From positions 1-64,000 of the forward strand of contig JAJTBD010000018.1 of the NCBI GenBank assembly GCA_021287075.1: a DNA stretch of 64,000 nt, given 5' to 3'. The position numbers and the translations under genes were made by a program. Positions 53,552 to 62,441 of the stretch are shown here, in pieces. Source of the DNA: Micrococcales bacterium (GTDB lineage: Bacteria; Actinomycetota; Actinomycetes; Actinomycetales; Dermatophilaceae). Below the pieces are notes generated by a model. The model did not search any database. It was not told the DNA's origin and saw only the letters and a list, made by a program, of their open reading frames with translations. How positions within the stretch are numbered: the first letter of the stretch is position 1; every line of letters begins with the position of its first letter.

Positions 53552-55810
53552 ATGACGAGGAAGAAGCCGGTCGAGCCGGTCTACCAGAACTACGGACAGC
53601 ACTTCGACCAGCTGTGCGTGGGCGCCGAGCGGTTCTGGCCGGTCAACGTCCTGCCCGCCGGCGAGCAGGTCATCGTGGTCGACCTGCTCATGCAGGACAT
53701 CCGGCTGGCCATCCGCAACCTGACCGTGGCCAACGCGATCCGCCGCTTCACCCCGGCGCGCATCGTGGCCCTCGTCGGGCCGGCCCCGGACTGGCTCGAG
53801 GAGATCTGGCAGTACTACGACCTCGAGCGGTTCACCGCGCTCGCCCGGGCCTACGGCGTCACCGACTTCATCGACCTCGGGGCCCTGGTCTGCGACCTCG
53901 TCGACGGCAGGGCGGTCGAGCCGGTCATCGACGGGCGGCCGGTCCCGCTGCCAGCGGCCTCGGCTGTGGACCCCGCCCTCTTCGCGGAGGTGCTCGATGC
54001 GACGGTGGTCCGCATCGCACGGGTGCCCAGGGTCACCGCGGAGATCCGCGCCGGGCAGCTCTATCAGCGGGTCGCGGCGCGCAGCGAGCAGTACTGCCGC
54101 GTCTACGACGCGCTGTTCGCGATGCCCACGGCGGCCTTTGTCACCAGTCACATCGACTACTCGCAGTGGGGTCTGGGCACGGACTCCGCAATGCGCGCCC
54201 GGGTGCCGGTGGTGCACGTCCAGGCGACCGGCAGTCTCAAGGCCTACACCCTCTTCCCCGACCACACCGGCGGCGAGGGGACCTTCCGGATGCAGGTGAC
54301 CCGGCTCATCGCGCAGTACTTCGAGGACAACGTCTGGCGGCACCGACGGGTCCTGCGCCGCGCCGCGGAGGTCACGGCCTGGCGCGCCAAGGTCAACCTG
54401 GGACGTCCCTCCTGGTGGCGAGGCGGTGGCGCCGTCTCCCAGCTCGAGTACCGCACCCACGCCGAGCGGGCAGCGGTGCGCGTGCACGCTCTCGCCCGCC
54501 TCGGCTTCGACCCCGACAAGCCGGTCGTCACGGTCTTCAACCACGCCGTCTCCGACGCGGTCCGCTCCAACCACGAGATCTTCGACGACCTCGCCGACTG
54601 GATCGAGCGGACCGCCGAGCACGCCCGGGCGCACCCGGAGGCGAACTGGCTCTTCCTCGACCATCCCTCGCAGGCCAACTACGACGGGACCGAGCACTTC
54701 GAGGCGCTCGCTCGCAGGCACGCCGATGTGCCCCACATGGTCTTCCGGCAGAGCATGGAGCTGTCCAAGAACGTGCTGATGGGGCTGATGGACCTGGTGG
54801 TGACGGTCCGGGGCAGCGCGAGCAACGAGTACCCCGCCTACGGCATACCCGCCGTGCAGGCCGGCTGGTCGGAGTGGTCACACTGCGGCTTCTCCATGCG
54901 CGCCGACTCCGTCGAGGAGTACTGGTCGCTGCTGGACGGGTCGATCGGCAGGCTCCTGCGCGGTGAGGAGGTGATCACCGCCGAGCAGGTCGAACGGGCC
55001 CGCCTGTGGCTGTGGTTCTACCGGTCCGCGACGGACGTGCCCTCCCCCGTCGTGCCGCCGTGGGAGACCGGGCAGGGTGAGGCCCTCTGTCAGACGGTGA
55101 GACTGGCGATGACGGACGTGGAGTCCGACGGTGACCCCGCCTTCGCCTCCACCCGGCGGGCGTGGCGCTCTCGCGCGCCCTTCCTCCTGCGCCACGATCT
55201 TGCGATCGACCCCGCCGACCTGGCCGAGGCGCTCGCACCGGTCGCCGGCCTCCAGGGAGGACCCGAGGCCGAGCTGCGCCACAACCCCGGCATCGAGACC
55301 GACTTCGACGACGTGGTGGCACCCCTGTCGGTGCCTGCGCAGCTCACCAGCGGAGCGGCCCCCGAGCTGATGATGATGGATGGTCTCGCCCGCGGGCAGG
55401 CGATCATCGGCCGTGGGTGGGCCACCCAGACGATGACCGGCCTCAAACTGGACTCGGCCGGGCGCGATGTCCGGGTGTCGGTGCGGCTCTCGCTCGACAA
55501 CGCCGCCGGCGAGTGGTGGGCCACCCGCACGCCCGAGGGGCGGGCCGGCGAGCGCCCGTGGCGCCCGCGGGTCATCGCCTTCTCCTGTCAGGGCGCCGCA
55601 GTCGGCAGCGTGACGCTCACCCGCGCGGAGACCGCGGCCCCGGCACCGACCCCGGCGACCATCCACTTCGAGGTGCCGGCCGCTCGCATCGACCCCGACT
55701 CCCTGCTCGTCATCGAGATGGGCGGGGCTGCCTCGGGCCGCGAGGGCAGCGCGCTGCCCAGTGCCATGGTGGGTGTGCGGGTCGACGGCATCCAGGTCGA
55801 GGCGGTCTGA
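53552..55810 (+). CDS. Large putative glycosyltransferase of the polysaccharide locus
   Basis: 752 residues, no membrane segment. The middle (about 330-480) looks like the C-terminal half of a GT-B capsule transferase: VVTVFNHAVSDAVRSNHEIFDDL, WLFLDHPSQANYDGTEH, then LVVTVRGSASNEYPAYGIPAVQAGWSEWSHCGF, where SASNEYPAYG resembles a nucleotide-phosphate site. The last 200 residues are beta-strand-rich and may be a carbohydrate-binding domain. No exact family was recognised. It sits directly after pseI in the same direction, making it a candidate pseudaminic acid transferase; this is inference. The segment YGIP contains a rare ATA codon within the dispersed word. Confidence 0.6.
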   Translation: MTRKKPVEPVYQNYGQHFDQLCVGAERFWPVNVLPAGEQVIVVDLLMQDIRLAIRNLTVANAIRRFTPARIVALVGPAPDWLEEIWQYYDLERFTALARAYGVTDFIDLGALVCDLVDGRAVEPVIDGRPVPLPAASAVDPALFAEVLDATVVRIARVPRVTAEIRAGQLYQRVAARSEQYCRVYDALFAMPTAAFVTSHIDYSQWGLGTDSAMRARVPVVHVQATGSLKAYTLFPDHTGGEGTFRMQVTRLIAQYFEDNVWRHRRVLRRAAEVTAWRAKVNLGRPSWWRGGGAVSQLEYRTHAERAAVRVHALARLGFDPDKPVVTVFNHAVSDAVRSNHEIFDDLADWIERTAEHARAHPEANWLFLDHPSQANYDGTEHFEALARRHADVPHMVFRQSMELSKNVLMGLMDLVVTVRGSASNEYPAYGIPAVQAGWSEWSHCGFSMRADSVEEYWSLLDGSIGRLLRGEEVITAEQVERARLWLWFYRSATDVPSPVVPPWETGQGEALCQTVRLAMTDVESDGDPAFASTRRAWRSRAPFLLRHDLAIDPADLAEALAPVAGLQGGPEAELRHNPGIETDFDDVVAPLSVPAQLTSGAAPELMMMDGLARGQAIIGRGWATQTMTGLKLDSAGRDVRVSVRLSLDNAAGEWWATRTPEGRAGERPWRPRVIAFSCQGAAVGSVTLTRAETAAPAPTPATIHFEVPAARIDPDSLLVIEMGGAASGREGSALPSAMVGVRVDGIQVEAV

Positions 55811-55862
55811 AGAGGAGCGAGGCGGGCTGAGGAGCAGAGATCGGCTCCGCAGGGCTGCCGGG

Positions 55863-56801
55863 TCAGCGCCGCGGGAAGCCGTAGGGGTTGTCGGTGGGGC
55901 TGCCGGGCAGCAGACCGCGCCTGGCCTTGGGCGGCCGGGGCAGGTAGTCCTCGGGCAGGGACTCCTGGTATTCGAACTCGGGCCCCCAGCCGAAGGCGTC
56001 GACGACCTCCTCCGGCAGCATCTTGGCGGCCACGCCGAGCTCGGTCTCGGCGACCTCGCGGATGACCTCGCGCGGGATGGTCACGTTGTGCAGCTCGGGC
56101 CAGAGCCGCCACGGCTTCTGGACACCGCCGAGCACCGCGTGATCGCCCTCGAGGACCATCGGGTCGCCATAGATGCCGACCTCGGCACCGGTCGTCGCGG
56201 CATACATCACCGCAGAGGACATCCGGTTGGAGATCATCCGCTTGTGCGCGCGCAGCTCCGCGAGCTGCTTGTAGAGGAACTCGGTGTCGGTGCCCTGCCA
56301 GAGGTAGCCGCGCTTGCCGTGGCTGATGACGCGGACGCCGGCCTGCTCATAGACCGCGCGCACCTCGTCGTTCTCGAACTCGTTGACGTGCAGGCAGACC
56401 GTGATGGGCACGTCGCCCTCGGTCTCCTTGATCTCCTCGATGTATGCCGCGTGGCTGCCGAGGACCTGCTGCCCCTCCCAGCCGTGGAAGGGATAGACGA
56501 TCGTGCCCTCACGATCGGGGCTGCCCGCCTCCCACTTCTCCTGGCCGGCCATATCGAGGAGGTAGACCCAGGGGGCCCCGACCACCTGGTAGTGGCGCAG
56601 GCCGAAGGCGACGCCGCGCCGGGCGCAGGCCTCGGACCAGACGAACTTGGGGTAGTTCTTGGCGAAGACGGTGCCGACGGCGAAGCCGTCGTGCATGTTC
56701 CAGCCGTGCTGGAGGTAGCCCCAGATCCGTGGCGGGTAGGCCAGCCCGACATAGCGGGCCATGATGTGGGCATGGCCGTAGAAGTGGTTGCCGTGGTGCA
56801 T
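55863..56801 (-). CDS. Putative surface-polysaccharide transferase-like protein
   Basis: 312 residues, soluble. Features: HGNHFYGHAHIMARYVGL, YLQHGWNMHDGF, then YPFHGWEGQQVLGS, VPITVCLHVNEFENDEV and NRMSSAVMYAATTGAEVGIYG. The HGW near the start and the S-S-A...Y-A pattern near the end recall GT-B capsule or Kdo-type transferases. I do not recognise the exact family. It lies five bases downstream of pseC on the same strand, so it belongs to a pseB-pseC operon; handling of a pseudaminic acid product is likely but unproven. Confidence 0.6.
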   Translation of the reverse strand: MHHGNHFYGHAHIMARYVGLAYPPRIWGYLQHGWNMHDGFAVGTVFAKNYPKFVWSEACARRGVAFGLRHYQVVGAPWVYLLDMAGQEKWEAGSPDREGTIVYPFHGWEGQQVLGSHAAYIEEIKETEGDVPITVCLHVNEFENDEVRAVYEQAGVRVISHGKRGYLWQGTDTEFLYKQLAELRAHKRMISNRMSSAVMYAATTGAEVGIYGDPMVLEGDHAVLGGVQKPWRLWPELHNVTIPREVIREVAETELGVAAKMLPEEVVDAFGWGPEFEYQESLPEDYLPRPPKARRGLLPGSPTDNPYGFPRR

Positions 56802-56806
56802 GGGGC

Positions 56807-57934
56807 TCAGGCCCCCACGGCCGTGCGCACCCCGTCGATGACCTGGTCGACCTGGTCATCGGTGAGCCCATAGAACATCGGCAGCGAGATCTCCTCGCTG
56901 TAGTACTGCTCGGCGTTGGGGCAGCTCCCCCGCTTGATGCCGAGGTCCTCGAAGAGCGGGTGCCAGTAGACCGGCAGGTAGTTGACCTGGACGCCGATCC
57001 CGCCTGCGCGCAGGGCATCGAAGACCTCGCGGCGCCGACCGTCGAGCACCCGGAGGGGATAGAGGTGCCAGATGGCGTCGGTGTCGGGACGCTGCACCGG
57101 CAGGGCGAGACCGTCGATACCGGCCAGCCCCTCCTGGTAGCGGGCGAAGACCTGCTGGCGACGGGCCTTGAACTCGTCGAGTCGCTTGAGCTGGCTCAGC
57201 CCCAGGGCGGCCAGGACATCGGGCAGGCGGTAGTTGAGGCCCCACTCGTGGACCTCCTGATGCCAGGGCCCCTCGTCGGGGTAGCGCATGCGGGCGCGGT
57301 CGCGCTCGAGCCCGATGAAGTGGAACTGGTGGGCGCGCCGGCCCAGCTCCGCGTCCATCGTGGCGACGGCGCCGCCCTCCGCGGTGGTCATGTTCTTGGT
57401 CGGGAAGAAGGAGAAGGTCGTCAGGTCGGCGAGCGTGCCGACCTTGCGGCCCCGGTCGGCGGAGCCGATGGAGTGCGCGGCGTCCTCGACCGTCAGCGCG
57501 CCCACGCGGTGGGCGATCTCGTTGATCCGGTCCATGTCGGCCGGCTGGCCGGCATAGTCCACTGCCGCAACGACTTTGGTGTCCTGGGTGACCGCGGCCT
57601 CGAGCGCAGCCGGGTCAACCAGCCCCGTCTCCAGGTCGATGTCGGCGAAGGAGACCTCGGCGCCGAGAGCGAGGGCACAGGACGCGGTGGCGACGAAGGT
57701 CATCGGGGTCGTGACGACCTTGTCGCCGGGGCCCACGCCGGCCGCGGCATACGCGATGTGCAGCGCAGCCGTGCCGGAGGTGCAGCTGACCGCCTTGGTG
57801 GCCCCGGTGTATGCCGCGATGGCCTCCTCGAAGGCCGTGACGGCGGGACCGGTGGTCAGCCAGTCACCGCGCAGCACCTCGGCGACCGCGGCGATGTCGT
57901 CCTCGTTGATGGACTGGCGGCCATAGGGAAGCAC
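56807..57934 (-). CDS. pseC: UDP-4-amino-4,6-dideoxy-N-acetyl-beta-L-altrosamine transaminase
   Basis: 375 residues, PLP-dependent DegT/DnrJ/EryC1 aminotransferase. SCTSGTAALHIAYAAAG, TPMTFVATASCAL, the phosphate region VEDAAHSIGSADRG and the catalytic Lys in FSFFPTKNMTTAEGGA are present. The N-terminus LPYGRQSINEDDIAAV is diagnostic of PseC, which places the start at GTG 57934; an ATG at 57988 would add 18 residues overlapping pseB. It carries out step two of the pseudaminic acid pathway. Five bases separate it from the pseB stop. Confidence 0.92.
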   Translation of the reverse strand: MLPYGRQSINEDDIAAVAEVLRGDWLTTGPAVTAFEEAIAAYTGATKAVSCTSGTAALHIAYAAAGVGPGDKVVTTPMTFVATASCALALGAEVSFADIDLETGLVDPAALEAAVTQDTKVVAAVDYAGQPADMDRINEIAHRVGALTVEDAAHSIGSADRGRKVGTLADLTTFSFFPTKNMTTAEGGAVATMDAELGRRAHQFHFIGLERDRARMRYPDEGPWHQEVHEWGLNYRLPDVLAALGLSQLKRLDEFKARRQQVFARYQEGLAGIDGLALPVQRPDTDAIWHLYPLRVLDGRRREVFDALRAGGIGVQVNYLPVYWHPLFEDLGIKRGSCPNAEQYYSEEISLPMFYGLTDDQVDQVIDGVRTAVGA

Positions 57935-57939
57935 GCGGG

Positions 57940-58929
57940 TCAGACCTCGGTCTCGAGGATCTTCATCATCTCCTCGCCGGAGAACCACTGGTCGTTGTTG
58001 TCCGAGGTGTAGTGGAAGCCCTCGGCGACCGGCTTGCCCTCGGCGGGCGGCTCATAGCCCCAGGAGGCCATGTCGGGCTGGAGGACATAGCGGTTGTCGG
58101 ACTCGAGGAGCAGGGCGCGGCGACCCTCCTCGGCGGAGATCATCTCCTCGTGGAGCTTCTCCCCCGGGCGCAGACCGATCTCGTGCATCTCGGCGCCGGG
58201 CGCGACGGTCTGGGCGAGGTCGGTGATCTTCATCGAGGGGATACGCGGCACGTAGAGCTCGCCGCCCTGCATCATCTCGAAGGAGTCGGTGACGAACTTG
58301 ACCGCCTGGGGCAGGGTGATGAAGAAGCGGGTCATCCGCAGGTCGGTGATGGGGAGGGACTGGCCCTCCTCGGCGAGCCGGCGGAAGAAGGGGATGACCG
58401 AGCCGCGCGAGCCCATGACGTTGCCGTAGCGGACGACGCAGAAACGGGTCGGGTATGCCGCGGCGTAGTGGTTGCCGGTGATGAACAGCTTGTCGGCGGT
58501 CAGCTTGGTCGCGCCGTAGAGGTTGATCGGCGAGGAGGCCTTGTCGGTCGAGAGGGCCACGACCTTCTTGACGCCGGCGTCGATGCTCGCCTCGATGACG
58601 TTCTGGCTGCCCATGACATTGGTCTTGACGAACTCCCACGGGTTGTACTCCGCGGTGTCAACCTGCTTGAGGGCGGCGGCGTGGACGACATAGTCGATGC
58701 CGTGCATCGCGCGGTTGAGGCGGTGCAGGTCACGGATGTCGCCGATGAACCAGCGCAGGCGCGGGTCGTCCTTGAACATCTGGCGGACCTCGTACTGCTT
58801 CAGCTCGTCCCGGCTGAAGATCACGACCCGCTTGGGGTTGTGGTTGGCGAGGATCTCGGTGATGAACGCCTTGCCGAACGAGCCGGTGCCACCGGTCACG
58901 AGGATCGACGAGCCCTCAAGGATGCTCAC
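57940..58929 (-). CDS. pseB: UDP-N-acetylglucosamine 4,6-dehydratase (inverting)
   Basis: 329 residues, extended SDR. The GTGSFGKAF nucleotide loop, VVHAAALKQVDTAEYNP, STDKASSPINLYGATK with the Tyr-Lys pair, and VRYGNVMGSRGSVIPFF are all typical of PseB. It converts UDP-GlcNAc to the 4-keto-6-deoxy-beta-L-arabino sugar, the entry to pseudaminic acid. The start is GTG at 58929. It is divergent from pseG across 134 bases and the first gene of the pseB-pseC operon. Confidence 0.94.
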   Translation of the reverse strand: MSILEGSSILVTGGTGSFGKAFITEILANHNPKRVVIFSRDELKQYEVRQMFKDDPRLRWFIGDIRDLHRLNRAMHGIDYVVHAAALKQVDTAEYNPWEFVKTNVMGSQNVIEASIDAGVKKVVALSTDKASSPINLYGATKLTADKLFITGNHYAAAYPTRFCVVRYGNVMGSRGSVIPFFRRLAEEGQSLPITDLRMTRFFITLPQAVKFVTDSFEMMQGGELYVPRIPSMKITDLAQTVAPGAEMHEIGLRPGEKLHEEMISAEEGRRALLLESDNRYVLQPDMASWGYEPPAEGKPVAEGFHYTSDNNDQWFSGEEMMKILETEV

Positions 58930-59037
58930 AGGCCGTGCCTTTCGTTGTTGTCCGCTCGGGCCAGCGGACTGGCCCGTGAGTCATGCGCGCCCCGTCGGTT
59001 GGCGGGGCCTGCGCGGGGCATGCCGAACCCGGCCTGG

Positions 59038-59057
59038 CCCTCGATCGAGGGTAGCAT
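59038..59057 (+). promoter_or_regulatory. Palindrome and -10-like element before pseG
   Basis: CCCTCGATCGAGGG (59038-59051) is a perfect 14-bp palindrome that directly abuts TAGCAT (59052-59057), a good -10 candidate. The pseG GTG at 59064 is 6 bases further on, so transcription could start at or next to the start codon (leaderless). No convincing -35 is seen. The palindrome could be an operator covering the promoter. Confidence 0.45.
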
Positions 59058-59063
59058 TCTGAC

Positions 59064-60173
59064 GTGCCCGGACCCGCAGCGACACGGAGGCGCGCCACCC
59101 CTCCCGAGCCCGCCGGTCGGAGCGTGGCGATCCGTGTCGACGCCGGTCAGCGGATGGGCGTCGGCCACGCCGTGCGGTGCCTGGCCCTCGCCGACGAGCT
59201 GCGCTCCAGGGCGGTGCCCGTCCTGGTGCTCGGCGAGCTCGACGTGCCGTGGGTGGCAGCGCTGGCCGACGGCCGCGGCATACCGGTGCTGGAGGCCGAG
59301 GCCGACCCCGAAGCGCTTGCGGCGCAGGCACTCTCGCTGGGGGCAGGCGCTCTCGTGCTCGACGGATATGACCTGCCACGCTCGCTCGGCACCGCCGCCC
59401 GAGCCGCCGGATTGACGACCATGGCGATGGTCGACTCGGACTTCGGCAGCCACCAGGATGCCGACCTCTATGTCGACCAGAATCTCGGCGCCGTCCGGCT
59501 GCCCGACCTCCCTGCCGACCGGCGGATGCTCGCGGGCCTGGACTACGTGCTCTTCCGCGACGAGGTGATTGACCGCCGCCCGGCCGGACCCCGCGAGGAG
59601 CACGACCCGCTCCGGGTGCTGGCGGTCTTCGGCGGCACCGATCCCTTTGGCGCGGCGCCTGTCGTCCTCGGTCTCGCGGCCGAGACGGGCCTGCCCTTCG
59701 AGGCGACCGTCGTGGCCGCCGGGCCCGAGACCGCCGCGCGCCTGGACGGGCTCGCTCTCGCACCGGGCCAGCGGCTGCACATCACGCCGCCGGTGCCCGA
59801 CCTCGCCGGCCTGGCGGCGACCTGCGACCTCGCGCTGACCGCCTCCGGCAGCTCGGTCTGGGAGCTGCTCTGCCTCGGACTCCCCTGCGCCGTGGTGTGT
59901 GTCGCCGACAACCAGGTCCCCGGCTATGACGAGGTGGCCCGCCGAGACGTGGCGGTCCCGATCGGGCACCTCGAGAGCCTGCGCGACGACCCGGTCGCCC
60001 GGGCAGACGCGACGGCCGCGCTGGGGCGGCTGCTGGGCGATCCCGGCCTGCGTGCCCGCCTCTCTGCCGGGGGCACGGCCATGGTCCCGGGCACGGGCCG
60101 GGTCGCCGTCGCCGATGCGCTCCTGGGCCTGGTCGAGGCGAGGCGCGCGTCCGGGGGCCCCGCACCGATCTAG
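59064..60173 (+). CDS. pseG: UDP-2,4-diacetamido-2,4,6-trideoxy-beta-L-altropyranose hydrolase
   Basis: 369 residues, GT-B-fold hydrolase related to MurG. AIRVDAGQRMGVGHAVRCLALADEL holds the His that serves as catalytic residue in PseG, DGYDLP and MVDSDFGSHQDADLYVDQN follow, and the C-terminal half has FGGTDPFGAAPVVLGL and TASGSSVWELLCLGLPCAVV. It removes UDP from the trideoxy sugar before PseI. The GTG at 59064 has no ribosome-binding site but a -10-like element 6 bases upstream, so the mRNA may be leaderless; an internal start nearer AIRVDAG is possible. It lies 10 bases upstream of the next pathway gene. Confidence 0.9.
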   Translation: MPGPAATRRRATPPEPAGRSVAIRVDAGQRMGVGHAVRCLALADELRSRAVPVLVLGELDVPWVAALADGRGIPVLEAEADPEALAAQALSLGAGALVLDGYDLPRSLGTAARAAGLTTMAMVDSDFGSHQDADLYVDQNLGAVRLPDLPADRRMLAGLDYVLFRDEVIDRRPAGPREEHDPLRVLAVFGGTDPFGAAPVVLGLAAETGLPFEATVVAAGPETAARLDGLALAPGQRLHITPPVPDLAGLAATCDLALTASGSSVWELLCLGLPCAVVCVADNQVPGYDEVARRDVAVPIGHLESLRDDPVARADATAALGRLLGDPGLRARLSAGGTAMVPGTGRVAVADALLGLVEARRASGGPAPI

Positions 60174-60183
60174 GGTGGGGCCC

Positions 60184-61686
60184 ATGCGTCGAACCCGCGT
60201 CGTCATCCAGTCCCGCCTGAACTCCTCCCGCCTGCCCGGCAAGGCCATGATGACCGTCGCCGGTATGCCGCTCATCGAGCTGGTGGCCCGGCGCGCCTCC
60301 CGCTCCGGGCACGAGGTGGTGGTCGCCACGAGCGAGGAGCCCTATGACGAGCGGATCGCCCATCACCTCGAGACCGTCGGCATCCGGGCGGTGCGGGGGC
60401 CCCTCGATGACGTGCTCGGCCGCTTTGTGATGGCGACGAGCGACCTCGACGACGATGACCGCGTGGTGCGCCTGACCGGCGACAACCCCATCGCGGATGC
60501 GGCTCTGGTCGACGAGCTGCTCGCCGCCATGGACGAGTCCGGACACGTCTATGGCCGCGTCGACATCGACCAGGCCCCCGAGGGCATCGGCTGCGAGGGC
60601 TTCACGGCGCGGGCCCTGCGTGAGGCCGCGGCGACGACGGCCGAGCCCTATGACCGGGAGCACGTGACCCCGTGGCTGCGTCGCGCCCTCGGCGAGCTGC
60701 TCTTTGTGCCCGAAGGCTGCCCCAGCGACCTGCGGGGCTTCCGGGCCACCATCGACTGCCTCGACGACTTCGACCGGGTGACAAGGCTTTTCGACGGAGT
60801 GGACGACCCCATCGGCGTGGGCTGGCTGGAACTGATGCTCCGGCTCCAGGAGCGGCTCGATGTCGTCGGGCCGGTGGTGCCGCTGGCGCCGGGACGCCCC
60901 TTCTCCCGGCTGCTCGTGGCCACGGCCGCGTTCGGCCGCGGCGGCGAGGATCGCCCCGAGGCGACCCAGGCACGCGCGATCCTCGCCGATGCCGTCACCC
61001 GCGGCGTCACGCACATCGAGGGCGGCCTGTCCGACGGTGACGGCCTCGCCCTGGCGCGGGCGGCGAGCGAGCCGGCACTGACCCAGCGCCTGGGGCTGCT
61101 CGCTCGCATCGGCGGCCTGGGCGACGGGCCGGCGGCGGGCGGCCGTGAGTCGGTGGAGCTGGCCATGCAGCGGGCCCTGTTCGCGACCGGTCGCCGACGC
61201 GCCGACGCCTGGGTGCTGGAGAGCGCCTCACACGCGGCCGGCGAGGCGTGGCAGTGGCTGCGCGAGCTCGCCGGCGATGCCCTGCTCGGGGTGCGGGTGA
61301 GCACCCCCGACGAGCTCGCGGCCGTCCGCGGCCTCCCTGGGCTCGCACTCGTGGAGGTGGCCCGCCATCTCGGCGATCCCGCGTGGGATGACGCTGAGGA
61401 CCTGCTGACCGAGGTGCACGATGCCGGGCTGAGCGTGCTCGCGGTCCGCGTCCTCGACGGCGGGGCGCTGGCGGCCGACCCCGGCGGCCGGCTCGGGGCC
61501 GCCGCTGCGGAGCTGGGCCGGGCCGGTGCCGTCGACCTGGCCATCGGCGAGGCCAGCGGGGCCCCCTGGTGCGACGCCGTCGTCGTGGGCTGTGACGACG
61601 CGGAGCAGTTCCGCGCCGACGCCGACGCGGTCAGCCGGCCGCTGGATGCGCCGGCGCGGGCGCGACTGCGCGAGCTGCTGGGCTGA
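60184..61686 (+). CDS. pseF: Pseudaminic acid cytidylyltransferase fused to an aldo/keto-reductase-like domain
   Basis: 500 residues. The N-terminal 235 are a CMP-sugar (SpsF/PseF) nucleotidyltransferase: VVIQSRLNSSRLPGKAMM, VRGPLDDVLGRFVMA, VRLTGDNPIADAAL and FRATIDCLDDFDRV. Residues about 240-500 follow an aldo/keto reductase barrel (LLVATAAFGRGG at the first strand; a final VVVGCDDAEQFRADADA), but the usual catalytic Asp-Tyr-Lys set is not visible, so this half may be non-catalytic. It activates pseudaminic acid as CMP-Pse. The ATG at 60184 gives the conserved MRRTRVVIQSR start. Last enzyme of the six-step pathway. Confidence 0.88.
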   Translation: MRRTRVVIQSRLNSSRLPGKAMMTVAGMPLIELVARRASRSGHEVVVATSEEPYDERIAHHLETVGIRAVRGPLDDVLGRFVMATSDLDDDDRVVRLTGDNPIADAALVDELLAAMDESGHVYGRVDIDQAPEGIGCEGFTARALREAAATTAEPYDREHVTPWLRRALGELLFVPEGCPSDLRGFRATIDCLDDFDRVTRLFDGVDDPIGVGWLELMLRLQERLDVVGPVVPLAPGRPFSRLLVATAAFGRGGEDRPEATQARAILADAVTRGVTHIEGGLSDGDGLALARAASEPALTQRLGLLARIGGLGDGPAAGGRESVELAMQRALFATGRRRADAWVLESASHAAGEAWQWLRELAGDALLGVRVSTPDELAAVRGLPGLALVEVARHLGDPAWDDAEDLLTEVHDAGLSVLAVRVLDGGALAADPGGRLGAAAAELGRAGAVDLAIGEASGAPWCDAVVVGCDDAEQFRADADAVSRPLDAPARARLRELLG

Positions 61687-61694
61687 GCGGCGGC

Positions 61695-62441
61695 TCAGGC
61701 CTTCTTCTGGTCGGCGGCGTAGCGGTCGGAGACCTCGTCCATGGGGCCGTCCGCGACCAGCCGCCCGCCGCTGAGATAGATGCCGCGGGTGCAGAAGCGC
61801 TTGAGATCGGCGGGTGAGTGGGAGACCAGGAAGAGGGTCCGTCCCGCGCTGAGCAGCTCCTCCATCCGTCCATAGCACTTGTTGCGGAAGGCCTGGTCGC
61901 CGACGGCGAGCGCCTCGTCGACCAGGATCACCGGCTCGTCGAGCGAGGTGATCACGGCGAAGCCGAGACGGCTCTGCATGCCGGAGGAGAAGTGCCGGAA
62001 GGGCATGTTGAGGCCGGCGCGCACCTGTGGGCCGGCGAAATCGACGATGTCGTCGAAACGCTCGTCGATCTGCTCCTTGGTGAGTCCGTGCAGCCCACCC
62101 GTGAGATAGATGTTCTCGCGCGCGGTCAGCTCGCCGAGGAAGCCGCCGGTGAGCTCGATCAGCGGGGCGACGCCGCCGTTGATCGTTGCCTGGCCCTCGT
62201 CGGGGATCAGGACGCCGGCGATGACCTTCAGGAGGGTGGACTTGCCCGTGCCGTTGGGGCCCACGAGACCGACCGCCTCTCCCTCGCCCACGTCGAAGGA
62301 GATGTTGCGCAGCGCCCAGAAGGTGTCCTTGGAGGAGGTGTCGGTGCCCTTGAGCACCATCTCGCGGATGGACAGCTTGCGCTTGCGCGAGCGATAGAAC
62401 TCGATGCCGACATCGTCGACCGTGATGACCGGGTCGCTCAT
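61695..62441 (-). CDS. Polysaccharide/teichoic-acid ABC exporter, ATP-binding subunit
   Basis: 248 residues, the ATPase of a Wzt/TagH-type exporter. Walker A GPNGTGKST, signature FSSGMQSRL, Walker B VILVDEALAVGD, and H-loop LFLVSHSP are intact. It lacks the C-terminal carbohydrate-binding domain found in some Wzt proteins, so it likely exports by a chain-length-independent mode. The ATG shares one base with the permease stop. It lies 8 bases from the convergent pseF stop; placement suggests it exports the pseudaminic-acid-containing glycan. Confidence 0.93.
   Translation of the reverse strand: MSDPVITVDDVGIEFYRSRKRKLSIREMVLKGTDTSSKDTFWALRNISFDVGEGEAVGLVGPNGTGKSTLLKVIAGVLIPDEGQATINGGVAPLIELTGGFLGELTARENIYLTGGLHGLTKEQIDERFDDIVDFAGPQVRAGLNMPFRHFSSGMQSRLGFAVITSLDEPVILVDEALAVGDQAFRNKCYGRMEELLSAGRTLFLVSHSPADLKRFCTRGIYLSGGRLVADGPMDEVSDRYAADQKKA

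Noticed and set aside
57935..57988. Longer pseC start at 57988
   Set aside because: It would overlap pseB by 49 bases and add residues before the diagnostic LPYGRQ N-terminus.
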